Shown here one piece after another: positions 25,091 through 36,971 of a stretch of DNA of 64,000 nt. The notes under the pieces were generated by a model, which searched no databases, was not told the DNA's origin, and saw only the letters and a program-made list of their open reading frames with translations. The stretch spans positions 186,001 through 250,000 of the forward strand of contig QANY01013350.1 of assembly GCA_003255025.1 (NCBI GenBank), written 5' to 3'. The position numbers and the translations under genes are program-made. Each line of letters opens with the position of its first letter. The stretch's first letter is position 1. This stretch comes from Datisca glomerata. Its lineage: Eukaryota; Streptophyta; Magnoliopsida; Cucurbitales; Datiscaceae.

Positions 25091-26751
25091 CTGGTGTTCG
25101 AACTAGTCATTAATGGTCGTATGTAGATCAATCTAAATCCTGAGTAGTCATGCACTCATATACATGTCTACTGATGTTTTTTATTCACTCGTTAAGTTTT
25201 GTTTGTAAAACAGGCTAGTGACTTTTGTTTTGGAGATTCAGTGACATGGATGGCTGGAAACATGATCTTACAATATTTGAAATCCAAGCTTGATGGATCG
25301 TATATTGGTTCTCATAAGTGTTAATTTTGAGACTGAATGGTCACTAAGCTCAAATTTATAATACAGTTATAAATTAACCATTCACTAGTGAATTAATGAT
25401 ACTTAAATATCAAGAGGTAATAAGAAAGGTAAAATGGTAATTTTGACCAGCTTTAATTTATGAACCAATAATTGAAGGACATAACTACATGAATTGATTA
25501 TATCATTGAACCACATGAGATTACTCTGTAAATATATTATGTAATTATTAAGAGTGTAATTTCATATTTATAGTAGAGTAATAATGAAATTAATAATGAG
25601 ATTATTTAATTAAAGAGTTTATTTAATAATCTGATTTATTGAAACTTATAATTATGGGTCCATGGTCTCCAAGCCACCTCTGAACTACATAGTCTAGGGT
25701 GTGAATGTTTCAAGGCATAAGAAAAGGACTAGCTTGCAAAAGGAATTGAGTTTTCGAGGTAAATATATTATTATGAGATAATTATGCGTAATTAATTAAT
25801 TGAGAAGTAATTAATTAAATTAATTATTGTTATTGTTAGAAATTACAATTAATTAATGATAGATCGATTAGTTATGAATTAATAGATAATGAGACAATAT
25901 ATTTTACTTAGGAAATTAAATAGTGTACTTAGATTATTATGAGATAATAATTTAATTTTGAATCAATTGATTGGTTAACTTTGAATTAACAGATAAGTTA
26001 TTTATTAAATTTTTATCAGATAAGTTAATTTTGAATTAACTGATATTTATGATTATTTAAAATAATACATAAATGTTTATTTGATTAAATAATACATTTG
26101 AAAATTTTCATGTGGCATATCAGATTGCCACACACCAATCACTGATTTTGAAACATGGATTAGGGTGGCACACTACAGTGGGTCTCACTATAGTGGCACA
26201 TTTATAATTAATTTATTATTTTATAAAAATCATTAACCTAATGAGCCTTGACCTAAAATATATATAAAAATAATATTCTAGCGGCCTCATGAAGTATCTG
26301 ACTGATTAATCGTTAATCAAAGCTCTACGAATTCTCTAATTCTCTCTCAGAATTCTACCTCAATAGTCATTCCCCAAATCTCTAGATCTCATGTGTTGAG
26401 TATATCTAAAAATAGAAAGTTGTTCTTGATTCATTCTACGTGCCTACACACGTCCTAGTGTGTTTGAAGATTGATTTAGAATATTATTGGTGTGGATTTT
26501 AAAGTCTGTTCATCGTGGAATCGAACGTTCATTGTTTCTACAAGAAGATAGCAAGGACGCTGATAGACTTCAAGAGATAAAAATATTTTCTTTGAATGTC
26601 TATTAATTTAATGTATAAATATATAATGGATCCATGTGAAAAATAGTTTTCACAATATTATTTTTAGGACTTGCGGCACCGCAATTATTTTTCAATCAAT
26701 AAAATTTTTGAAAACCACCCACTCCACTGCGCGCGTTGCAATTCCAACAAT

Positions 26752-26763
26752 TGATATTAGAGC
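26752..26763 (+). promoter_or_regulatory. Primer-binding site of copia-A (initiator Met tRNA type)
   Basis: TGATATTAGAGC, two bases after the 5' LTR, matches the canonical TGGTATCAGAGC at 10 of 12 positions. Both differences are transitions (G to A and C to T), as expected from deamination of methylated cytosines. Confidence 0.75.
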
Positions 26764-26959
26764 GGTGTGAATTTTCTTACATTATTCAATATATATTTTG
26801 ATATGTATGAATGTAATACCCCGACCCTTCGTAAAGGGGCATTTTTATAAAATTGATTTGAAAGATAATGTGATTTTCAAATTTGATTTTTTAAAGGGAT
26901 CATTTGTAATTTTTGTAAAAATATTTAATTAGATATGATTTATTTTAAAATTGATTTCT

Positions 26960-27400
26960 TTATAGACTGTTTTTCATTCTCGTTATGAACATTATGAGTT
27001 CTTGGTCATGCCTTTTGGATTGACCAATGCCTTTGCCGCATTCATGGACTTGATGAAACAGATTTTTCATGACTTATTGGATCAGTTTGTCATTGTTTTT
27101 GTAGATGTCATTCTTATCTACTCTAAGTACAAGGAGAACACGAGGAACATCTCAGAATCGCACTTCAGATTTTAGAGGAGTAGAGGTTGTATGCCAGGTT
27201 TAGTAAGTGTGAGTTTTGGTTATCTAAGGTTGTTGTTTTTGTCATGAAGTTTTGATAGAGGGTATATTAGTGGATCCGAAAAAGATAGAAGCAGTCATGA
27301 ATTGGATTAGACCAACAAGTGTTATGGAAATTAGCAGTTTTTTGGGATTGACAGGCTATTTTCAGAGCAACGGGTTTAGATTTTGTAGACTTTACTTAGT
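26960..27400 (+). pseudogene. Gypsy reverse-transcriptase/RNase H fragment
   Basis: The frame reads [20 protein letters not shown], then [20 protein letters not shown]. After a frameshift it continues as GILVDPKKIEAVMNWIRPTS and SFLGLTGYF. These are the RT palm/fingers and the start of RNase H of plant Gypsy pol. The catalytic FVDD-type motif is FVDV, so one catalytic Asp is lost. A TAG stop interrupts the sequence after HFRF. It ends abruptly where a gag-like start begins at about 27408. Confidence 0.85.
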
Positions 27401-27407
27401 GAAAAAT

Positions 27408-28315
27408 ATGGCACGTCGCTTACTCTGCTGCTCCATCACCTTACAAGTTAGTGCGATGGTTCCCCCTACAAGAAACAATAATCACGCACTGGTTGATTCT
27501 GCTGCGAACCCTCTAGCAACCACGATGAAAATGTTTTAAGAATTTTTGGAGTTGTTGAGGTAGACAGCGACGACTCGCCCAACTCAACAACAGTAATTAC
27601 AACAACCACAACAGACACCAGTGGACATACAGCTGATACGGACCTTCAGGAGGCTGAACCCACCAGAATTTAATGGCCATTCGTCCAACCCACTAATAGC
27701 TGATGACTGGATTGCCAGACTGGAGCAGATTTTTCAGTACATGCTGTGTTCTGAAGTTTAACATATTAGCTATGTAACCTTCATGCTGACACGGGAGACT
27801 AGGAAATGGTGGGAGCTCATACAAAGATCGAACTCATGACATTGAGCATAATCCAGTGACATGCCCTAATAAGGAGGCCGAATTCATCAGGCTGATGCAA
27901 GGAAATTATGACTGTAGCTGAGTATGAGAGAAATTTTGAGGAATTATCTCACTACACCACGTATTATGTTGATAGAAAGATTAAAAAGGTCCTGACGCTT
28001 GAAAGGGGACTTCGTCCACAAATAAAAGGTTCAGTGTCGCTCCATAAGCACACCATCTATGTAACGGTGGTTGAAGCAACGTTGTTAATCGAGTAGAATC
28101 TTCCACCAAGAGAGATGCCATAGAATGATTGCTCATCGCTAGAGAAAAGAAGCTTCAAGATGACCATACTGATCAACAGGTTAAAAAGAAACAAGTTAGA
28201 GATTTCCATCTTGTTTGTAGCACTTACAACAAGAAGCATACCGGACAATGTTAATGGAAGTTGAATGTTTGCTTCAAGTGTAAGAAAATTGGGCTTGCCT
28301 TATGATCAAACAAGG
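27408..28315 (+). pseudogene. Gypsy gag fragment with zinc knuckle start
   Basis: Frames broken by stops read MARRLL, QQRRLAQLNN-like Gln/Asn-rich text, FRRLNPPEFNGHSSNPLIAD, DWIARLEQIFQYM, then TVAEYERNFEELSHYTTYYV, LERGLRPQIKGSV and a terminal CFKCKK. This follows the usual retrotransposon gag domain layout and ends within the CCHC knuckle, after which pol is missing. Confidence 0.75.
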
Positions 28316-28585
28316 TCCGAGCGACAGCTCAACAGTGATTAAGAATAAAGGAAAGGTGATTTCTTTGACACCTCAGGAAGCTGTCGATTAGAACATAGTT
28401 GTCGCCGATACACTTCTTGCTCTTGGGCATTTAATTTTGGCATTGGTTGAATCTAAATTTTTATTTTCTTCATTTGTGCTTTGTGCTTTACTGTTGGTTG
28501 GGTTTTGGATTCTCTTAGACATTTCCAATATTTTAAATGTGGCATCTTCCTATCGAGAATGAAAGTTTTTAAGGAGGGGAGAAGG

Positions 28586-30875
28586 TAATACCTTGACCGT
28601 TCGTAAACAGGCATACATGAAAAATTGATTTGAAAGATAATGTGATTTTAAAATTTGATTTTTTAAAGGGATTATTTGTAATTTTTGTAAAACTATTTTA
28701 TTAGATATGATTTATTTTAAAATTGATTTCTTTAAATTTTAAAAAAGGATTTATTATATAATTTTAAATCCACTTACACCCATATGCCTTTACACCTAAA
28801 GAAACGCCTAATCTAGCTTAAATACCATATATCTTTCTGGCCATCTCTCTCAAACGTAGCCTCCATCCCAGCGAAGAATTTTCGAACTCACACCATATAA
28901 GCATCACACTCAACTATCTCCCCCACTCTCTTATTTTATCTTTCATGAACCCCTTTACTCTTTTTCTCTCTCAAGCAGCAAACACGTCCCCATCTCTCCC
29001 TCGCTTCCAGCAACTGCCCTTTGGTAATTTCCTTCCTTCTTCACGCTAAGCCTCTTCTCTAATTCTTTCTTCCTCTTATTTTTATCAATTCACTAAAGTT
29101 GATCTCCCCTGAATGTTTCTTTCTTCTTCATTCTCTTTTCTTAGATCTTGTTTCTTTGCTCTCTTATGTTAATTAATCACTCTCTGAAAAAAAACGTGTT
29201 CTTCAATTTCAATTTTTTTAAACCCCATTCTCTTGTCTCTATTTCTACTCCATTGTTGCTCCATCGCCGTTCATTGATTCCGTAGCAAATCACCATCAAT
29301 TCTTTCACACATTCTCTGGTAAACTTATTTTCTCTTCATCTTATCATACATATATAGAGTTGTATAAGTTTAATGTCATATGATATAAAGTTTAAAGAAA
29401 AAATAATAATAAATGGTCACTGTTTTGTGAATATAGAAATAATCGTTGTTGTATATTTCTGATGAAAATTCTGACAGTACAGATAAAGCAAATTTAATTT
29501 ACTAAAAAAATTCTGAAAATATTATTAATATTGTATAACATTATCTTTAATCCTGTAAAAATTTCTGAATTTTAAAGATTTATTTGCAAGGTGAAAACAT
29601 TTTATTTCAAATTTTCTTCAGAAACCTGAATATTAAGGCATACCACTTCAACTTCATGGCTTCATTTCTCGCATAAATTACATCATTTTGGCCCAAATAT
29701 TTTACAGTAATTTTTAATCATATGTAAATATAGTTCTATACATTTTTGTAATTTTTAGATAAGATATGGTATTTTAAATGAGTAGTTGAATTTGTAAATC
29801 TGAATTTCATTTTACTGCCAGATAGGCCCTAGTTGATGACGATTTTTCAATATGAAAATATGTTAAAAAATTACAAAATTTTAAGTCAAGATCTATGAGA
29901 CATGTATTAACGTTCAGAACTAAGTTTTGTAATTTTTCATGTGCGGTACAATTTATAATGAATTTTCAAACCCAGACATCCAAACTATTTTTCTTTCATT
30001 AGTGTTTGAAAACAATTAAGAATGAAATTTTTCTTATTTCTCCTTTCAGGACTTGAACTTTAGAAACTTACAGAGATATATAAGGTAAGTGAGATATCTT
30101 TATGTAATTGTTTGCATTGTATGACAGAAAATTTATAAAAGAACTATGTTTATGATTTACTGATGTATAATGTACTATAATGTTTTTTTCTTCATAACAT
30201 TGTTCAATTATGGTGTTGATGTATTTTGTTATATTGTATGTCTGATGAGTTAATGTTTGTTGAAAGCTAAGAATACATGTTAAATGAATGCATGAAGAAT
30301 TAATTATGTGCCATTAGAGTCACGTGCCTAACATTCTGCTCTATTTGCCATGTCCTCCGGGAAGGTCTCTGTTTGCCTAATCCTTAGGGAAAATGGTCTC
30401 TATTATATGCATTGGTTAGTTTTATGAGAAGGCGTTAGCGAACCTGGTTCCACCTCTTCGAAGGTGTGGAGTAGTACTCGTGAGAAATGTCACATGTACT
30501 TACCTCATAGCTAACAATTACCAACGAGTAATGTACGACGCGTGTGGAAAGCCTGTGAGGGAGAAGGCCATGTCGAGGGAGCTCAAGATCGGTATAGCCC
30601 CTGGTCGTTACAAGTAATCTTTGTTCTAGGTCTAGTGGCAAACTCTAATGGAAGTCTACGAGCGAACTCTGTAAGAATGATCTGAAAAGTATGCATGTAT
30701 TATGATTTGCATGTGACTGTGAATGATGGAGGATTTGATTTTCTTTATAATATATTAACCTATTTAATGTGAGTTTCTTGGAATATTTTTATTGAAAAAA
30801 TAATTGACCAAGCTTCCGCGACGCTTGTGGTAAAACAATTTAATTAACACTTAGTTAAATGTTCGGGTTGTTACA
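28586..30875 (+). repeat. Gypsy LTR (about 2.3 kb)
   Basis: It starts GGTAATACCTTGACCG immediately after the purine tract and matches the truncated LTR at 26811 (TTGATTTGAAAGATAATGTG is shared). It ends GGTTGTTACA, directly followed by ATTGGTACCAAAGC. CT-rich sequence at about 28850-29290 may be the promoter/leader part. Confidence 0.7.
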
Positions 30876-31609
30876 ATTGGTACCAAAGCAAATACGATTC
30901 TATAGACAAAATTATTTACTAAAAGTTTTATGAAAACTATAAGTCTTTTGAGAAATGATTTTGAATTTTTTTTTTAATTTTAAGAGTCCGTGCCAGAAGT
31001 TAGGTTTGTGAAGTGTATTTGACAAAGATTAGTATTGGATATTGATATGCTATCTCTAAATGATTTGTGTGTATGTATTAGCTATGAGTTTTTTCAAATG
31101 ATTTTGGATTTACCGTTGATGGTTGAGAAATTTATGGCGAGGAGTCTAGTTACTCCCCATACCCTACAAGGTTTACGAGAAGAATAATACTGGATCCAAA
31201 TCATAGACGTCGATCATAGTTTGGAACCTGTGTATCATTAGGAGAGGAGCTCATAAACTTGTTGTATCACCGAGAAGAAGGGGGCAGTACACTTCTAGAC
31301 CTAGAGCTTTTCCCAGAGAGGATGGAATTAGAGGTATTCAGGCGAGACATGTTGGCAATCAGGATGAAGCAGTTAGGTCTAACGATGTGGAGGTTACCCA
31401 ACCCTTGCGTGAAACCCCTACACAACCACGAGCATGAGTCCCTGTAGTTAGGGACTATCCACCAGGGCGCGGTCCCAATGCACTAGTGATATCAAGAGTT
31501 CACGAACCAGAGGAAGATCTAGAGAAAGAACCAGATGAAGATCTAGAAGAGGATCAAGAAGAATACCTAGAAGAAGGTCTCCACTGAGTATCTAAGATTT
31601 TTGTGGTTA

Positions 31610-31715
31610 ATATGGACTTAGGTTTTGGATTTTATTTTCTACTAAGTTCTCTAGGAAGTTGGATGTGGAATTGGTACCTCTTGAGCTTGAGATTTGTGTG
31701 TCCACCGTGACCAAA
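31610..31715 (+). pseudogene. Gypsy aspartic-protease fragment
   Basis: One frame reads ILFSTKFSRKLDVELVPLEL then EICVST. This resembles the (THSF)IS-x-KF-x-RKL...PLEV-x-VSTP stretch of Gypsy proteases. The catalytic D-T/S-G segment immediately upstream is not intact. Confidence 0.5.
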
Positions 31716-31972
31716 TAAACAGTACCTTATTATTAAAAGAGAAAATATGAGATATTTTAAGTTTTAATTAATGAGGATGAGAATGTCTCACAGACATATT
31801 AAAATTAATATGACTCACCCTAAGACAACACATTAATTGTTAGATTGTCTTATCGTGAATTAGTAATTGTTTAGTTTATGTGTTTGATATGTTACACTCC
31901 AATTTTCATATGATGTATATTAATTTCAATTATATTAAATGATGTATATTTCATTTCTTTTCAGTTATTATT

Positions 31973-34900
31973 ATGTCTATCATGGGTAACCATATTACTG
32001 TTTTACCTGCACTCGAAACATTGATTGGAGATAACTTCATATGATGGAAATTGAATTTGAATTGATGCTTATATGTGAGAACCACAAATTTATTACTAAG
32101 AAATGTCCTGAGGAGTCCGCTGCCAATGCCCCAAAAAACGTTCAGGATAAATTTGATACTTGGATTCAGTCCAACAACAAGACTAATGATACATGCTTGT
32201 GAGCATGAATGATGTTGTCAAAATAAAGCATGAAAGCACGAAAACTGCCTATGAGATTATGGAATCTCTACAAACGATGTTTGGGCAGCAATCTGATCAA
32301 AGTCGTCATGAAGCTACTAGGAGCTACATGACTACAAAGATGAAGAAATGTACTTCTGTGTGTGAACATATTTTGATCATGATCAATATAATATATGAGG
32401 CAGAAGTACATGGGGCTACCATTGATAAGCGAACTCAAGTCAGCATTATACTTGAATCGCTTACACCTGTTTTTCCTGCATTCACTACCAACTATGTTAT
32501 GAATAAGTTACAATTCAACATGATTCAATTGTTAAATGAACTACAACAGATTTTTTAGTCACTCAACAAGAGTATTACCAAAGAGAGCGAGGAAAATATT
32601 TCTGAGCAAAAACCTTCTTCCACTATTGTTAATAGTAAAAAAAGAAGAAGAACAATGGTAAGAATAAAAAAGGAAAGAAAGTCAAGAAGTCACACATAAG
32701 GCCAAGAAGAACAATAAAGACAATAACTCCATGAAAAAAGAACCTAAAGGAAAATGTTTTCATTGTGGAGTTGAAGGTCACTGAAAGAGAATCTGTAACA
32801 AGTATCTCTCCAAGATGAAAACAAAATGTACATTTGATTTACATGTACTTTAAGTTTGTTTAGTAGAAAATGATTTGTCATCCTAAATTATAGTTTCAGG
32901 GGCCACTAACCATGTTTGCTCTTCTTTGCATATGATTGATTCTTCAAGGGAGCTTACTGATATCGAGGTGATAATGAGAGTGGCAGTGATGCGCTCGTTT
33001 CAACAAAAACATTAGGAAAAATCCATTTAAATTTTGGAAATAAATTTCTTGTTTTGAACAATTTTATTTTATTCCAGGATTTTCTAGAAATTTACCTTCT
33101 TTATCTTTGTTGCATGAATAAAATTTTGATATTTCTTTTAGTGTAAAATGACTAAGAGACATTTATCTGCAAAAGGCCAAAGAGCCAAAGAACCATTTGA
33201 GCTAGTACACAGTGACGTCTGCTGACCAATCGATGTACCAGCGAGAGTTGAGTATGAGTATTTCGTCACTTTTAATTGACATTTCAAGATACGGTTATAC
33301 TTACCTAAAACAAAAAAAGTCTGAAACTTTTAAAAATTTTAAATATTTCAAAGCAGAAGCTGAAAAGCAATTAGGTAAATCTCTGAAATGACTTCGATCA
33401 GATCAAGGTGGTGAATACTTGAATTTAGAATTTAAGGATTACTAGCTGGAGTATGACATTTTATCCTAACTCATAAGATTGGAACGCTACAGTAAAATGG
33501 TGTTTCAGAAAGGAGAAACAGAACATTATTAGATATGGTTAGGTCGATATTAAGCTACTCATACTACCACTCACATTCTGGGGATATGTACTTTAAACCA
33601 CAACTTACATTTTGAATGTAGTTTCTTCTAAGTCTGTAAGCAAGACACATTTATAGTTATAGAATGACTCCAAACCTATTTTGCGTCATTTCGGTATATG
33701 GGGTGGTCCGGCTCATGTTCTTAGACCTAAGATTAGAAAGTTAGACTCAAGGTCTTAAGTGTATATTTGTTGGCTATGCTCTAGAAACAAGATGTGGTTA
33801 GTTTTATAGTCACAAGGATAAAAAAAAGTGTTTGCATCGGCAAATGCTACTTTCCTTGAAAACAATTATATGGTAAACTACAAACCTAGGAGCAAAGTAG
33901 TTCTTGAAGAACTCACATCATTAAGTGATAGACGACAAACCATCAAAACTAGGCAATGAAAGATTCTAAAAAGGGAGAAATGGTAAGATGTCATGAACCA
34001 AGAAATGAAATCGATGTATTCCAATTATGTCTCAAAACTTGTAGATCTACCTGAATAAGTCAGGCCCATTGGATGCAAATGGATCTTCAATAAGAAAATA
34101 TGCGTAGATGGGAAAGTAAGGACTCTCAAGGTACAACTAGTAGCCAAAGGCTATACTCAATCGGAAGACGATTACGAAGATTCATTCTCTCCCCTTGCCA
34201 AGCTAAAATCTATTCTCATTCTTTTATCAATAGCCGCTAGTTTAGACAATAAAATATGGTAAATGGATGTCAAGATGACCTTTCTTAATGGCTTTCTTGA
34301 AGAAAACATCTATATGATACAACTAGAAGGGTTCGTGAAAAAGGGGCAAGATTAGAAAGTATGCAAGTTGCTTAAATTCATTTATAGATTGAAGCAAGCA
34401 TCGAGATCTTGGAATCTTACATTTGATGAAACTATTAAATCATACGACTTAGAACAAAATGTTGATGAAGATTGTGTTTATAAATAGATCAAAGATAAGA
34501 AAGTGATTTTATTAGTTCCTTACGTAGACGATATTCTACTAATTGGGAATGATGTGAAAACTTTGTCGAAAGTAAAGAAGTGGTTAGTTGAGAAATTCTA
34601 AATGAAAGATTTAGGAGAAGAGAACTATGTTCTAGACATCAGAATCCTAAGGGATAGAAAGTACAAGCTCTTGATACTTTTTCAAGTGTCTTATATTGAT
34701 AAGGTGCTAGAGAGATTCTCTTTGAAAAAATATAAGAAAGGTAAATTACCAACAGACATGGAATTGTCTTTCCAAGGAGCAGTGTCCTAAGACAACTCAG
34801 GAGGAAGATGATATGAGAAGTGCTCCTTATGATTCAGCTGTCAGGAGTCTCATGTATGCCATGTTGTGTACGAGACCGGACATCTAGGAATTGTCAGTCG

Positions 34901-35490
34901 TTATCAATCAAATCTTGGTTTTTTATAATGGATTGCGGAAAGCGCATTCTCACGTATCTTCAAACAATGAGAAATTATATGCTTGTTTATTCAGGAAGAT
35001 ACTTGAACCGCACTGGATATACTGATTCTGAATTTTAATCAGATAGGGACAGTCAAAATTCAACATCTTGATCAGTATTCACTCTAGGTGGAGGACCTGT
35101 AGTCTGGAGAAGTATTAAACAATCTAGTATTATAGATTCTATCATGGAAGTTGAATATATAGCGGCTTGTGAAGCTGCAAAAGATTCGATTTGACTCATA
35201 AATTTCTATACTGATTTGAAAGTAGTTCCAGATATGGATAAGCAACCAATCGTGTACTGTGACAAGACTGGGATGATAGCTAATTTAAAGGAACCAAGGA
35301 GTTACAAGAGGGACAAACACATTGAGAAGAAATACCATCTTGTAAGAAAGGTCGTACATCGATGATATGTGACTGCTATGAAGATAGCGTCAAATCAGAA
35401 TCTGGTTAATCCTTTTACCAAGAAACTTTTAGCGAAGTCTTTTGAGAGTCATGTGCGAAATATGGGATTGAGAGGGATGCCACATTTTGT
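31973..35490 (+). pseudogene. Copia-A gag-pol polyprotein, decayed
   Basis: It starts at ATG 31973 (MSIMGNHITVLPALETLIGD). Gag continues with DQSRHEATRSYMTTKMKK and a CCHC knuckle, CFHCGVEGH at about 32755, in which the following Trp codon is a stop. A protease remnant follows (ATNHVCSSLHMIDSS). Integrase pieces include KEPFELVHSDVC and RSDQGGEYL. RT pieces include VAKGYTQSEDDYEDSFSP, VPYVDDILLIGND with an intact YVDD at about 34515-34550, and MKDLGEENYVLDIRI. RNase H follows (MEVEYIAACEAAKDSI and KHIEKKYHLVRKVV). Many stops are at former Trp/Gln/Arg codons. The element is inactive but in correct order. Confidence 0.85.
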
Positions 35491-35497
35491 TTTAGGT

Positions 35498-36971
35498 CAA
35501 GTGGGAGATTGTTGGGCATAGTGCCCTCAAAGCATGTGTAAAGACAGTTTATTTGAAATGTAATAAAAATATATTTTTCTTATAATTATGTTATCTGAAT
35601 TATTATTGAACAATAAATATAAATATATGAAAATTCTATATTCATTAATGAGACTATGATATTATATTATTACAAGAGGAAAATATCATAGATAATTAAT
35701 AAAATAATAAGTAAGATATTAAAGTAGAAATCTTTAATGAATAATTGCTAGTACGTTTCGCTAAGCATTTTGAGTGCATGTGATCTAGATCCGGATCGCT
35801 AATGTGGATAGATATCTTAGTGAATGTATTTTATATGATTAGATTATATAGGATATGACTGATATGAATTATATCTTTATTAACTTGCTTTTTATCATAA
35901 AGATTTAATACACATTAATCTATAGATCAGTCTAAATCCAGAGTAGTCATGAACTCCTGTACATGTCTACTAGATCTTTTGAGTCACTCGTTAAGGTTTG
36001 TTTGTAAAACATGCTAGTGACTTTTATTTTGGAGATTCAGTAACATGGATGGCTAGAAACATGATCTTATAATATTTGAAATCCAAACTTTCCTGATGGA
36101 TTGTATAATGGTTCCCTTAAGTGTTAATTCTGGTACTGAATGGTTATTGAGCTCAAATTTATAATACATTTATAAATTAATTGTTCACTAGTGAATTAAT
36201 GGTACTTAAGGATCAAGAGGTAATTAGAAGGGTAATTTTGACCAGCTTTAATTTACGAACTAATAATTGGAGGACAAAACCACATAAAGTGATTATATCA
36301 ATGGACTACACGAGATTACTCTGTAAATAATATCTTATGTAATTACTCAGAGTGCAATTTCATATTTATAGTGGAGTCATAATGAACTTAATAAATGAGA
36401 TTATTTAACTAAAAAGTTTAATTCCATATTTATAGTGAGTTCCACTGTAGTGGCATATTTGTAATAAATTTATCATTTTATGGAAACCCTAAATCTAATG
36501 AGACTTGACCTAGAATGTATATAGATAATATTCTATTGGCCTGATGAGGTATCTGACTGATTAATCGTTAATCAAAACTCTGTGAATTCTCTAATTATCT
36601 CTCAGAGTTTTGTCTAAAAAGTCTTTCTTTAAATCTCTAGATCAATTGTTCTTGATTCATTCTACGTACCCACACATGTCCTAATGTGTTTGAGGACTGG
36701 TTTGAAAATTTTTTGTGTGGATCTCAAAATCTGTTCATCGTGAAATCGAGCGTTCGTTATTTTTACTACAAGATAGCGATGACGCTTGAGACTTCAAGAA
36801 GTAAAATTCTTTTCCTTAAATGTCTATTAATTTAATGTATAGATATATAATAGATCTGTGTGAAAAATAGTTCTTCACAAAATTATTTTTGGGACCTGTG
36901 ACGTCGCGATTGTTTTTCAATCGATAAAATTTTTGAAAACCACCCCTCCGCTGCGCGCCCTGATTCCAACA
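35498..36971 (+). repeat. Polypurine tract and 3' LTR of copia-A
   Basis: AAGTGGGAGA at 35499-35508 precedes the LTR start TGTTGGGC at 35510. The LTR ends ATTCCAACA at 36971, followed by CATAT. Compared with the 5' LTR, an internal stretch of about 570 bp is missing near 36415-36440. Confidence 0.85.

Larger units (their letters stand above)
21698..25107. other. GC-richer chimeric block inside the LTR, plant-mitochondrial-like (candidate NUMT)
   Basis: The base composition changes abruptly at both junctions from AT-rich LTR to near-balanced sequence. The block strings together short pieces of unrelated retroelements: a gag zinc-knuckle fragment at 21.9-22.25 kb, a copia RT fragment at 23.0-23.36 kb, and a LINE ORF1-like frame at 24.0-24.6 kb. 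These are separated by non-coding sequence of mitochondrial-spacer style, and a perfect 11-bp stem-loop lies at 25057-25090. Plant mitochondrial genomes commonly carry such a mixture. ATGAATGG on the left and ATTAATGG on the right could be a degenerate duplication. No mitochondrial gene was recognised, so the origin is inferred. Confidence 0.45.
21297..26749 (+). repeat. 5' LTR of copia-A (interrupted at 21698-25107)
   Basis: 21297-21697 aligns with 35510-35900 of the 3' LTR, and about 25108-26749 aligns with the rest. It keeps about 570 bp (roughly 25640-26195) that is missing from the 3' LTR. It ends CAATTCCAACA. Confidence 0.85.
26811..31720 (+). mobile_element. Gypsy retrotransposon remnant, parts out of canonical order
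   Basis: The order is: LTR start TGTAATACCCCGACC at 26811 (about 155 bp only), an RT fragment, a gag fragment, a polypurine tract AAGGAGGGGAGAA at about 28571-28583, a full LTR from 28586 (GGTAATACCTTGACC) to 30875, then a primer-site-like ATTGGTACCAAAGC and a further internal stretch with an aspartic-protease fragment. A normal element would run LTR-gag-protease-RT-LTR, so this is either the rearranged remains of tandem copies or a multiply deleted array. It lies within the copia-A leader, between the primer-binding site and gag. Confidence 0.7.
21297..36971 (+). mobile_element. Ty1-copia retrotransposon 'copia-A', full but decayed, with nested insertions
   Basis: Direct LTRs start TGTTAGGTATAG (21297) and TGTTGGGCATAG (35510) and end ATTCCAACA (26749 and 36971). 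A perfect 5-bp duplication CATAT flanks the element at 21292-21296 and 36972-36976. A primer-binding site follows the 5' LTR and a purine tract precedes the 3' LTR. The internal gag-pol remnant reads in copia order (gag, protease, integrase, RT, RNase H). The 5' LTR is split by a 3.4-kb foreign block and the leader by Gypsy-derived DNA. In the first ~80 aligned LTR bases I count roughly 18 differences, so the insertion is old. Confidence 0.9.
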
